Shown: positions 1 to 6,868 of the stretch, piece by piece
How the letters are laid out: every line of letters starts with the position of its first letter
Position numbering within the stretch: position 1 is the first letter of the stretch
Source of the DNA: JBCDBH01 sp039184055
GTDB taxonomy: Bacteria > Acidobacteriota > Thermoanaerobaculia > Multivoradales > J023
Length of the DNA stretch: 9,727 nucleotides
Direction of reading: 5' to 3'
Assembly (NCBI GenBank): GCA_039184055.1
Contig: JBCDBH010000226.1
Coordinates: 1 to 9,727 of the forward strand
The notes under the pieces: model-generated
Database searches by the model: none
Told to the model about the DNA's origin: nothing
The model's input: the letters and a program-made list of their open reading frames with translations, nothing else
Translations under genes and position numbers: made by a program

Positions 1-2299
1 CGCCACCGGCGAGGATGTAGGCGATGTGGTTGGCGACGACGCCGTCGTGCTCGGTGGCCCAGCCGGCCTGGACGAGCGACCACACACCGAGCTTGAGCGC
101 GGCGTAGAGGTCGCGACCGCCGGCGTAGAGCGGCGCGGGTGGCGTCGGCGCCCAGCCTTCGGCGACCATCGACAGTACTTCTTGCTTGGCCTCGAAGAGG
201 ACGTGGTCGCGGTTCATGACGATCCGGTCGCTGTCACGCAGGAAACCGAGCTCGCGGGCCTCGGCGGCGCTACCGGAGACCTTGGCCATGCCCACGGCCT
301 GGAGAATCTCGTTGGCGTAGGGTAGAGCGTCGGTGCCGTCGACGCCGAGCGGTGGCGAGATCCGGCGGCGCACGAGCTCCATGAGACCGCCTCCGCCTGG
401 CACCAGACCGACGCCCACTTCGACCAGGCCGATATACGACTCGGCGGCGGCGACGGTACGGGGCACGCCCATGGCGAGCTCGCAGCCTCCGCCGAGGGCC
501 ATGCCCCAGACGGCGGCGACGACCGGTTTGGGACAGGCGCGGAGCGCTTGAAGCTCTTCCTGGAGAGCTTTGGTGGCTGCGGCGACACCGTCGAAGTCAC
601 CCGCCATCACCAGCGGGGCGATCTTCTGGAGGTTGGCGCCGACCGAGAAGTTGTCGCCACGGGTGCCGATCACCAGCCCGTGCCAGTCGTCACTTTGCAG
701 ATGCTCACGCGCGTGGGCGAGCTGGGCGACGATCTCGGCGTCGAGGGTGTTCATCTTGCTGTGGATGTCGAGCAACAGGACGCCGTCACCGGCGTCGAGC
801 AGGCTAGCGCTTTCGTTCTCGGCGATCGGCGCTTTGTCGGCGCGGATCGCGACGATGTCGAGCGAGCCGTAGTCGGGATCGATCTCGATGTGCTCGTTTT
901 CGTCCCAGCTCCACGCGGCCTTGGGCAGACCGGAGGTCGCGTCGTCGTTGTGCCACTGGTAGAAGCTCTCGTGACCGGCATCGAGCATCGCCTCGACCCA
1001 CGGCGCGATGGTGTAGCCGGCGGCGCGCATGGCGTCGGCGGTGGCGCGAACACCGAGGCGATCCCACAGCTCGAACGGGCCGAGCTCGTAGCTGAAGCCC
1101 CATTTGACCGCGTTGTCGACGCTCGGCAGATCGTGCGCGACGTCGGGCGCCACCTGACCGGCGTAGGCGAGCAGATGGAAGACGACGTCACGCGCCAAGC
1201 TCGCGCCACGATCGTCGTCAGCGGTGGCGAAGAGCTGGCGCAGACGCGCGCCGAGCTCGCGCTCTTTCTTCGCCGCGCCGACGGCGGGAAAGTCGACCGG
1301 CTGAACGTCGCGGTAGTCGAAGGTCTCGGGATCGAGCACCTTGAAAACCGATTTGCCACCCGGACCTTTTTCCTTGCGGTAGAAGCCGGCTTTGCTCTTG
1401 TTGCCCTTGCGGTCGCGCTCGAGCAGACCCTCGATGAGGCCTTTCATCTTCGGCTCGGCGAGCACGTCACGCTGCGGATCGTCGGGAATCAGCCCGTGGA
1501 GGTTCTGCGCCACGTAGTAGGCGACGTCGATACCGACCAGGTCTTGGAGACGGAAGGTGGCGGTCTTGGGACGACCGACCAGCGGACCGGTGATGGCGTC
1601 GACCTCTTCGATGCTGTAGCCGTTCGCCAGGCTGTGACCGATCACCCACGAGCCGTGCACCGAGAGCAGGCGGTTGCCGATGAAATTCGGCGAGTCTTTG
1701 CAGATCACCACGCCTTTACCGAGTCGCTCGGTGGCGAAGTGGGCGAAGCGCACGATCGATTCCTCATCGGTCTCGGCGCCCGGGATCACTTCGAGCAGCT
1801 TCATATAGCGCGGCGGGTTGAAGAAGTGCGTGCCGAAGAACCGTTTGCTCAACGACTCGCTGCGTCCTTCGGTGATCGCGGCGATCGGCAGACCCGAGGT
1901 GTTGGTGGTCACCAGAGCATCTTCACGGCACACGGCTTCGATTCGTTCGAGCAACGGACGCTTGATCTCGAGCTTCTCGATCACCGCTTCGACGATCCAA
2001 TCGCTCTCGGCGGCGCGTTCGAGATCGTCGTCGAGATTGCCGATTTCGACGAGCTTCTGGGCGCGCTCGCTCATGAACGACGGCGGCTTGATCTTGCTGA
2101 TTCGCTTCAGTCCGTCGGCGACGATGCGATTCTTGACCTGTTCGAGGCTGAGACCTTTCTTGGCTTCTTTCTCGGTCAGCTCGCGGGGCGCGATGTCGAG
2201 AAGGAGCACGCGGATACCGGCGTTGGCGCAGTGGGCGGCGATCGCCGCACCCATGGTGCCGGCGCCGATCACGGTGACATGTTCAATCGGTCGGGTCAT
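1..2299 (-). CDS. fadN: FadN-like 3-hydroxyacyl-CoA dehydrogenase / enoyl-CoA hydratase, 3' end outside window
   Basis: Bifunctional beta-oxidation enzyme that hydrates enoyl-CoA and oxidises the 3-hydroxyacyl-CoA with NAD; expected in the cytoplasm. The minus-strand frame from ATG at 2299 stays open for 766 codons and leaves the window without a stop. Comparison with remembered FadN lengths (about 790 residues) suggests a few tens of residues are missing. The dehydrogenase part comes first: Rossmann motif GAGTMG at residues 12-17, Asp35 ending the second strand (NAD preference), and HFFNPPRYMKLLEV with His158 and Glu170 as the expected catalytic dyad. GRPKTATFRLQDLVG is also typical. The crotonase part follows from about residue 495: GDNFSVGANL at 548-557 (oxyanion hole), GGGCE with Glu607, and YIGLVE with Glu627. 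The two glutamates are 20 residues apart, as in classical hydratases. HAD-then-ECH order fits FadN, not FadB/FadJ. Its start overlaps xthA by ATGA, with GAGG (complement of 2306-2309) as ribosome site. A fadA-like thiolase downstream would be expected. Confidence 0.93.
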   Translation of the reverse strand, partial: MTRPIEHVTVIGAGTMGAAIAAHCANAGIRVLLLDIAPRELTEKEAKKGLSLEQVKNRIVADGLKRISKIKPPSFMSERAQKLVEIGNLDDDLERAAESDWIVEAVIEKLEIKRPLLERIEAVCREDALVTTNTSGLPIAAITEGRSESLSKRFFGTHFFNPPRYMKLLEVIPGAETDEESIVRFAHFATERLGKGVVICKDSPNFIGNRLLSVHGSWVIGHSLANGYSIEEVDAITGPLVGRPKTATFRLQDLVGIDVAYYVAQNLHGLIPDDPQRDVLAEPKMKGLIEGLLERDRKGNKSKAGFYRKEKGPGGKSVFKVLDPETFDYRDVQPVDFPAVGAAKKERELGARLRQLFATADDDRGASLARDVVFHLLAYAGQVAPDVAHDLPSVDNAVKWGFSYELGPFELWDRLGVRATADAMRAAGYTIAPWVEAMLDAGHESFYQWHNDDATSGLPKAAWSWDENEHIEIDPDYGSLDIVAIRADKAPIAENESASLLDAGDGVLLLDIHSKMNTLDAEIVAQLAHAREHLQSDDWHGLVIGTRGDNFSVGANLQKIAPLVMAGDFDGVAAATKALQEELQALRACPKPVVAAVWGMALGGGCELAMGVPRTVAAAESYIGLVEVGVGLVPGGGGLMELVRRRISPPLGVDGTDALPYANEILQAVGMAKVSGSAAEARELGFLRDSDRIVMNRDHVLFEAKQEVLSMVAEGWAPTPPAPLYAGGRDLYAALKLGVWSLVQAGWATEHDGVVANHIAYILAGG

Positions 2300-3093
2300 G
2301 AGGTACCTCGAGTCAGGATCGCTTCGTCGACGTCGACACTGATCGGACAGTGGTCCGAACCCTCGACGTCGTGATGAATGGCGGCGCCGTGGACGTGCTC
2401 CATGGCGCCGGGAGAGGCGAGGACATAGTCGATACGCCAGCCGATGTTGCGTTCGCGAACACCCTTGCGCTGACTCCACCAGGTGTAATGGCCCTCGCCT
2501 TTTTCGAAGTGGCGAAACGTGTCGACCCAGCCGGCGTCGATCCAGCGCGCCAGCTCGGCGCGCTCTTCGGGGCGAAAGCCGCTGGTTTTCTCATTTTGCT
2601 TCGGTCGCGCCAGGTCGATGGATTCGTGCGCGGTATTGAAATCACCCATCACCAATACCGGGTCGCCACGCTCCATCATCGGTTCGAGCGCCTCGAAGAG
2701 AGTGCGGTAGAAGTCGAGCTTGTATGGAATCCGCGAGAGATCGCGATTGCGGCCGTTGCCGTTGGGGAAATAGCCGTTGACGATCACCAGACGGTCGAAA
2801 CGAGCGATCTGCAACCGGCCTTCGCGGTCGATATCCGGCTCGCCGATCGAGTGTTGCACCCCATCAGGGGGCTGGCGGCTGAACAACGCCACGCCGCTGT
2901 AGCCCTTGCGCTCGGCGGCGTGCACATCGAGATGCCAGCCGTCGAGCTCGTTCAGCTCCGGTGGGATCTGCTCGGGTGTCGCCCGCACCTCTTGCAGACC
3001 GACGATCTCGGCGCCGCTACGGTCGAGCCAGTGGTCGAAGCCTTTTTTGGCGATGGCACGGATGCCGTTGACGTTCCACGAAACGATGCGCAT
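2296..3093 (-). CDS. xthA: Exodeoxyribonuclease III (AP endonuclease)
   Basis: Cytoplasmic, Mg-dependent DNA repair nuclease that cleaves 5' to abasic sites and removes 3' blocking groups or nucleotides. The 265 residues match the usual ExoIII size (E. coli about 268). The protein opens with the family N-terminus MRIVSWNVNGIRA, which fixes the start at 3093. Visible key residues are Asn7, Glu35 in LQEVR (metal), Tyr109 in NGYFPNGN, Asp151 and Asn153 in GDFNTAH, Asp222 in WRIDYVL, and Asp247-His248 in GSDHCP. All catalytic positions of the endonuclease/exonuclease/phosphatase fold are present, so it should be active. Its TGA overlaps the start of the FadN-like gene by 4 bases, implying one transcript and coupled translation. 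No good Shine-Dalgarno precedes its ATG, so translation may be weak or leaderless. It is transcribed divergently from the kinase gene. Confidence 0.96.
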   Translation of the reverse strand: MRIVSWNVNGIRAIAKKGFDHWLDRSGAEIVGLQEVRATPEQIPPELNELDGWHLDVHAAERKGYSGVALFSRQPPDGVQHSIGEPDIDREGRLQIARFDRLVIVNGYFPNGNGRNRDLSRIPYKLDFYRTLFEALEPMMERGDPVLVMGDFNTAHESIDLARPKQNEKTSGFRPEERAELARWIDAGWVDTFRHFEKGEGHYTWWSQRKGVRERNIGWRIDYVLASPGAMEHVHGAAIHHDVEGSDHCPISVDVDEAILTRGTS

Positions 3094-3102
3094 GAACGCG
3101 GG

Positions 3103-3134
3103 ATCGTACCACTCGTCCGGTGCATCCCGTCACT
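3103..3134 (-). promoter_or_regulatory. Weak candidate promoter for xthA-fadN
   Basis: On the minus strand, TACGAT (complement of 3103-3108) resembles a sigma70 -10 box and lies only 9 bases before the xthA ATG. The matching -35 region is poor (GTGACG, complement of 3129-3134, 20-base spacing; or GACGGG at 17). If real, the transcript would start within a few bases of the start codon, which would fit the lack of a Shine-Dalgarno. The call rests on one short match. Confidence 0.2.
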
Positions 3135-3185
3135 CGCGGCTTGTAACCAGGGGATGCCTGTCTCGTAGAGTTCGTGACAGCCGTT

Positions 3186-3204
3186 CCGGGTCGACACGAC
3201 CCGG
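3186..3204. promoter_or_regulatory. Perfect 8-bp inverted repeat upstream of the kinase gene
   Basis: CCGGGTCG and CGACCCGG flank a 3-base centre (ACA). The repeat ends 14 bases before the kinase Shine-Dalgarno and 26 before its ATG. As DNA it could be a dimeric repressor operator; as RNA it could form a tight hairpin in the kinase leader. There is no T-run after it, so a terminator is unlikely. Confidence 0.35.
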
Positions 3205-3218
3205 TTCGAGATGAGGGC

Positions 3219-3225
3219 AGGAGGT
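3219..3225 (+). promoter_or_regulatory. Shine-Dalgarno deciding the kinase start
   Basis: AGGAGGT lies 5 bases before ATG 3231. The frame is also open from an ATG-like position at 3174, but that would add 19 residues (MTAVPGRHD...) without family character and without a ribosome site. The start at 3231 is therefore chosen. Confidence 0.85.
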
Positions 3226-3230
3226 GTGCC

Positions 3231-5939
3231 ATGGGTTGGACGAGGATCGAGGAGCTCTTTCTTCACGTCGTCGGTTTGCCCGTCGAGGAGCGAGCCACCT
3301 TTCTCGATCGTGCCTGCTCCGAAGCACCGGAGCTGCGGCGTCAGGTCGAAGAGCTCTTGGCCGCCGATCAGAGCGCGGGGAGTTTTCTCGAACCACCCGT
3401 GGCCGCTCCCGTCGTCGGGTCGAACCGCTTGGTCGGGCAGTCGATCGGGCGGTATCGGATCCTGCGCTATCTCGGTCAGGGTGGGATGGCGACGGTCTAT
3501 GTCGGCGCGCGCGATCGTGATTATGAGCAAGAGGTGGCGATCAAGATCTTCGATCACGACCAGCGTCGCCGCGATCTGGTGCGTCGTTTCGAGCACGAGC
3601 GTCAGATCCTCGCCGGTTTGGAGCATCCGTACATCGCGCGCCTGCTCGACGGGGGTAGCACCGCCGAGGGCCTGCCGTTCTTGGTGATGGAGCTCATCGA
3701 CGGTGAGCCGATCGACGTCTATTGCGATCATCATCGTTTGTCGATCGACGCTCGTCTCGAGCTGTTTCGACGCTTGTGCGAAGCGGTGAGTCATGCGCAT
3801 CGCAACCTCGTGGTGCATCGCGACATCAAGCCACGCAACATTCTGGTGACCGCCGACGGCGTGCCCAAATTGCTCGATTTCGGGATCGCCAAGCTGATGG
3901 AGGATGACGAGAACCTGACTGTAGTCGGCAGTCGTCTGATGACCCCGGCCTACGCGAGCCCCGAGCAGGTTCTGGGGCAACCGGTGACCACGGGCAGCGA
4001 TGTCTATGCGCTCGGCGTGTTGCTCTACCGCCTCCTGTGTGGAGTCTCGCCCTATCCACCGAGCGACGACACCGCCGATCTCGAACGTCTGATCGTCGAG
4101 TCCGATCCGGTCGTTCCTTCCCAGCGTCTCACCGTCCTGCCATCCGAGAACAGGGCCGATGTGGCGACGCATCGCGATACCGAGCCCGGCGAGCTGCGAC
4201 GTCGCTTGACCGGTGATCTCGATGAGATCGTGCGCGCGGCGTTGCGTAAAGACCCGCTCGATCGCTATCGCTCGGTGGCCGATCTCGAAGAGGACCTGCG
4301 TCGCTACCAGGAAGGGCTACCGGTCCGGGCACGCGCCGCGACGCCGAGCTACCAGCTGCGCAAATTCATCGTCAGGCATCGCTTGGCAGTGGCGGCGGTG
4401 ATGGCGTTTCTCTTGATCGGGATCGCCTTTACGGTTTCGGTGACCCTGCTGGCGCGTCAGGTCACGGTCGAGCGTGACGAAGCCCGTCAAGAGCGCGACA
4501 ACGCTGAACAAGTGGCGAGCTTCCTACGCGACATGTTCGCTGAGGCCGATCCCGATCGAGCGAAAGGGGAGCTGACGGTCGATCAGCTCTTGTCACGCGC
4601 GGCGAAGCAACTCGAGACGCTTCACGATCAGCCGGAGGTCTACGTCACGTTGGCGAGCACGCTCGGCGATGTCTACGTCGAACGCAATTTCCACGAGGAG
4701 GCCGACACGCTGCTCACCGAAGCGATTCGGGTCGGACGGCAATCGCTGCCACCCGACCATCGTGCCTTGGGCGAGGTCTTGCCCGTCCAGGCCGAGCTCG
4801 AGGCGTTTCGTGGCGATCTCCACAAGGCCGAAGCGCTGTTGCGCGAGGCGTTGGTGATCAACGAAGCCTACGGTGGCGAGCCGCTGGCGCGTACGCTCAA
4901 TTTCCTCGCCATGGTCGCGGGTATGCAGGGGCGCTACGACGAGTCCGAACCGCTTTTTCTCCGCGCCTTGGAGATCGAACGCGAACGGCTCGGGCCCGAT
5001 GCTCCGGTGATCGGTTCGTACATCGGCAACCTCGGCATGCTGACCTACAGCCGTGGCGACCTCCGGTCAGCGGCCGATTACTACGCCGAAGCTCTGCGGA
5101 TCCACAACAATGCCGATCCCGAGCACACCGCGGTGGGTAGCTTCAGTATCAACCTCGGTGTCATCGAGCTCGAATGGGGGCAGCTGGATCGCGCCGAAGC
5201 GAATCTCCGCCGCGCGGTGCGACTGTCCGAAAAGCGGCTCGGGGCTCACACCTGGCGGACCAACGCGGCGCGTGCCGCGCTCGGCAGCGTCTTGGCCGAG
5301 CAGGGCGATCTCGAGGCGGCGCGGCAACACTTCGCAACAGCGATCGGCCATATGCAGCACGAGCTGGGTGACGCGCATCCGCGTCTCGCCCAGGCGATGA
5401 GTCGCGAAGGTGCGATGTTGCTCGATCAAGGCGCGGTCGACGATGCAAAGGACCGTTTCGAGACCGCCTTGGCAATCGATCGCGAGGCTCTGGGAGACAG
5501 TCATCCGTCGACCGGGCATCGCTTGCTCTTGCTCGGGCGGCTGCTCGGGACAACGGGTGATCTCGACGGTGCCGAGAGTCATCTGCGTGAGGCGTTGCGG
5601 ATCTACCGAGACGCCTTTGACGATGGCCACTTTCGCGTTGGTGACATCGTCGTCGCGCTCGGTGGTGTCTTGACCATACGTGGCGAGCTCACCGAGGCCG
5701 AAGCTCACCTGCGTGAAGGTCTCGCGCTGCTCGACAATCACTTTCCCGCTGATTCCCCGCGTCTCGCCATGGCCCGCGCCGAGCTCGCCGCGTGCCTGAT
5801 CGAGCGTGGCGAGCTCGACGAAGCCGAAGCGTTGCTTCACGGCAGTCTGCAATGGCTGGAAGGGCAGCCAGGTCCGGAAATCCGTGTCGAAACGGTACGC
5901 GCGCGTCTCGATCGCATCGAGTCGCTCCGCAACGTGTGA
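3231..5939 (+). CDS. Membrane Ser/Thr protein kinase (Pkn type) with C-terminal TPR domain
   Basis: A 902-residue Hanks-type kinase. Residues 1-55 carry the short helical leader often seen before such kinases (W-x-R-I-x-x-LF, RATFLDRAC, LRRQVEELL). The kinase domain spans about 75-360: Gly loop GQGGMATVY 82-90, Lys105 in VAIK, Glu123, catalytic loop HRDIKPRN with Asp198 and Asn203, DFG 216-218, SPE 243-245 replacing APE, and Asp257 in SDVYALG. All residues for catalysis are present. One membrane helix lies at about 385-407, followed by a charged segment and roughly ten TPR units of about 42 residues (470-885; patterns such as GDLDGAESHLREAL and LGDSHP at unit ends). The expected topology is kinase in the cytoplasm and TPR array outside the inner membrane, as a sensing or docking surface. 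Substrates cannot be told. It probably belongs with the two exported-protein genes downstream, though a 164-bp gap intervenes. Confidence 0.95.
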   Translation: MGWTRIEELFLHVVGLPVEERATFLDRACSEAPELRRQVEELLAADQSAGSFLEPPVAAPVVGSNRLVGQSIGRYRILRYLGQGGMATVYVGARDRDYEQEVAIKIFDHDQRRRDLVRRFEHERQILAGLEHPYIARLLDGGSTAEGLPFLVMELIDGEPIDVYCDHHRLSIDARLELFRRLCEAVSHAHRNLVVHRDIKPRNILVTADGVPKLLDFGIAKLMEDDENLTVVGSRLMTPAYASPEQVLGQPVTTGSDVYALGVLLYRLLCGVSPYPPSDDTADLERLIVESDPVVPSQRLTVLPSENRADVATHRDTEPGELRRRLTGDLDEIVRAALRKDPLDRYRSVADLEEDLRRYQEGLPVRARAATPSYQLRKFIVRHRLAVAAVMAFLLIGIAFTVSVTLLARQVTVERDEARQERDNAEQVASFLRDMFAEADPDRAKGELTVDQLLSRAAKQLETLHDQPEVYVTLASTLGDVYVERNFHEEADTLLTEAIRVGRQSLPPDHRALGEVLPVQAELEAFRGDLHKAEALLREALVINEAYGGEPLARTLNFLAMVAGMQGRYDESEPLFLRALEIERERLGPDAPVIGSYIGNLGMLTYSRGDLRSAADYYAEALRIHNNADPEHTAVGSFSINLGVIELEWGQLDRAEANLRRAVRLSEKRLGAHTWRTNAARAALGSVLAEQGDLEAARQHFATAIGHMQHELGDAHPRLAQAMSREGAMLLDQGAVDDAKDRFETALAIDREALGDSHPSTGHRLLLLGRLLGTTGDLDGAESHLREALRIYRDAFDDGHFRVGDIVVALGGVLTIRGELTEAEAHLREGLALLDNHFPADSPRLAMARAELAACLIERGELDEAEALLHGSLQWLEGQPGPEIRVETVRARLDRIESLRNV

Positions 5940-5966
5940 CACCCGAGGCCGAGTCTCCCCGGTCAC

Positions 5967-6003
5967 TGCCCACGATGGAGGCAGTTCGCCAGTTTCGTGG
6001 GCA
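5967..6003 (+). terminator. Stem-loop after the kinase gene (weak terminator or attenuator)
   Basis: TGCCCACGA (5967-5975) pairs perfectly with TCGTGGGCA (5995-6003) around a 19-base loop that can form a small inner GGC/GCC pairing. It begins 28 bases after the kinase stop. No U-tract follows, so classical intrinsic termination is doubtful. It may be an RNA-stabilising or partial-termination structure. Confidence 0.35.
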
Positions 6004-6028
6004 CCCGTTCCGACTCGAGCTACGACAA

Positions 6029-6080
6029 AACGGCTCCTTCCACCTGGCCCGAGGCTTGCTTTGGTGATCGATGAGCCGTT
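6029..6080 (+). promoter_or_regulatory. Long-range stem in the leader of the 6104 gene
   Basis: AACGGCTC (6029-6036) is perfectly complementary to GAGCCGTT (6073-6080), with an inner CACC/GGTG match (6041-6044 with 6063-6066). The structure ends 10 bases before the AGGAGG ribosome site of the next gene, so folding could influence translation. Perfect 8-base matches can arise by chance in GC-rich DNA, hence low confidence. Confidence 0.25.
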
Positions 6081-6090
6081 CACCGTCGCC

Positions 6091-6096
6091 AGGAGG
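6091..6096 (+). promoter_or_regulatory. Shine-Dalgarno deciding a GTG start at 6104
   Basis: AGGAGG stands 7 bases before GTG 6104, an ideal distance. An in-frame ATG at 6071 lies upstream of this site and would place the AGGAGG inside the coding region, so the GTG start is preferred. Confidence 0.85.
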
Positions 6097-6103
6097 AAGC
6101 ATC

Positions 6104-6868
6104 GTGAATCGCGATCTCGAGGACCGTCTTGCCCGTTTGGAACGTCAGTCTCGAATCCAACGCCTATTGTTGATCGCCCTGCCTTGTGTATTCGTCGTTG
6201 CCCAGCTGGTGGCCCAACCGCCCAAGCCACCACCTTTCACGATCGACCCGGGCGTATCGGGTCAGCTCGGCGATCTGATTCGACCCGACACCGTGCGTTT
6301 TGCCGGTCGCACGGTCGAGGCGAGCGCATTTGTCGTTGTGAACCCCCTTACCCGCGAGACGGTGATCCGGATGGCGCGCGACGCCGATACCGGGCTCGGG
6401 ATGGTCGAGCTCTTCGATCCCAACGGTGATCGTCGCGCCCTCTTCGAAGTCGTGGGATCGGGTGAAGGCACGGGACGGTTCGGTTTTGACGTCGAGCTCT
6501 TCGACCAGCAAGGTGAGTCTCACGTCGCGCTGCGGTCGACGGTGAGTGACTTCCCGATTCTCAGCATGCGAGCTCGTCGCGGTGAGCGGCAACAGCAGAT
6601 CACCCCGAACGGCATCAACGTGCGCGAAGGTCGCAGGAATCGAGTCGTGATCGACAAGGACAAGATCCTGCTCAACCGGGGGGATGGCAACCAGCTTCGG
6701 CTCGAAGACGACAAGCTGACGATGCGTTCCGCGGGGGGCAATCTCGAGCTCGGTGTCGAAGGACAACCGCGATTCGAGCTCGAAGACGCCGACGATCAGC
6801 GGCGTTTCACCGCCCATCTCGACAACGGCCGACCGGTGCTCGAGCTGTCGAATCCCGAGGCGCCGTGA
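6104..6868 (+). CDS. Membrane-anchored beta-repeat protein of unknown function
   Basis: A 254-residue protein not assigned to a named family. It begins with a charged amphipathic helix rich in L-E-R (residues 4-20, MNRDLEDRLARLERQ), then one hydrophobic segment (about 21-37, LLLIALPCVFVVAQLVA) and a proline-rich linker (PPKPPPF). The rest has no further membrane helix and should lie outside the cytoplasmic membrane. It is built of short strands and turns with a loose repeat of type L-x-D-x-x-G-x-x-R-x-x-L: GMVELFDPNGDRRALFEV (99-116), VELFDQQGESHVALR (130-144), LELGVEGQPRFEL (214-226) and a last copy near 233-248. This resembles poorly described exported beta-rich proteins; a solenoid or spike-like fold is possible. 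Its TGA shares one base with the ATG of the next gene (TGATG), so the two are probably translated together and may act together at the cell surface. Confidence 0.8.
   Translation: MNRDLEDRLARLERQSRIQRLLLIALPCVFVVAQLVAQPPKPPPFTIDPGVSGQLGDLIRPDTVRFAGRTVEASAFVVVNPLTRETVIRMARDADTGLGMVELFDPNGDRRALFEVVGSGEGTGRFGFDVELFDQQGESHVALRSTVSDFPILSMRARRGERQQQITPNGINVREGRRNRVVIDKDKILLNRGDGNQLRLEDDKLTMRSAGGNLELGVEGQPRFELEDADDQRRFTAHLDNGRPVLELSNPEAP

Noticed and set aside
960..1030. Possible frameshift in the FadN-like gene near its middle
   Set aside because: Rechecking the reading frame from M285 through M424 to M516 and the crotonase motifs showed one continuous frame with consistent coordinates.
548..2374. 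608-codon open frame on the plus strand opposite the FadN-like gene
   Set aside because: It is antisense to a gene with clear dehydrogenase and crotonase motifs. The long openness follows from GC-rich third positions, and its product shows no family character or ribosome site.
2952..4172. 406-codon minus-strand frame spanning xthA and the start of the kinase gene
   Set aside because: It overlaps conserved xthA and kinase domain coding in other frames; it is a GC-bias shadow.
5067..6233. 388-codon minus-strand frame opposite the TPR region
   Set aside because: It is antisense to regular TPR repeats and crosses an intergenic region; the composition is unlike a real protein.
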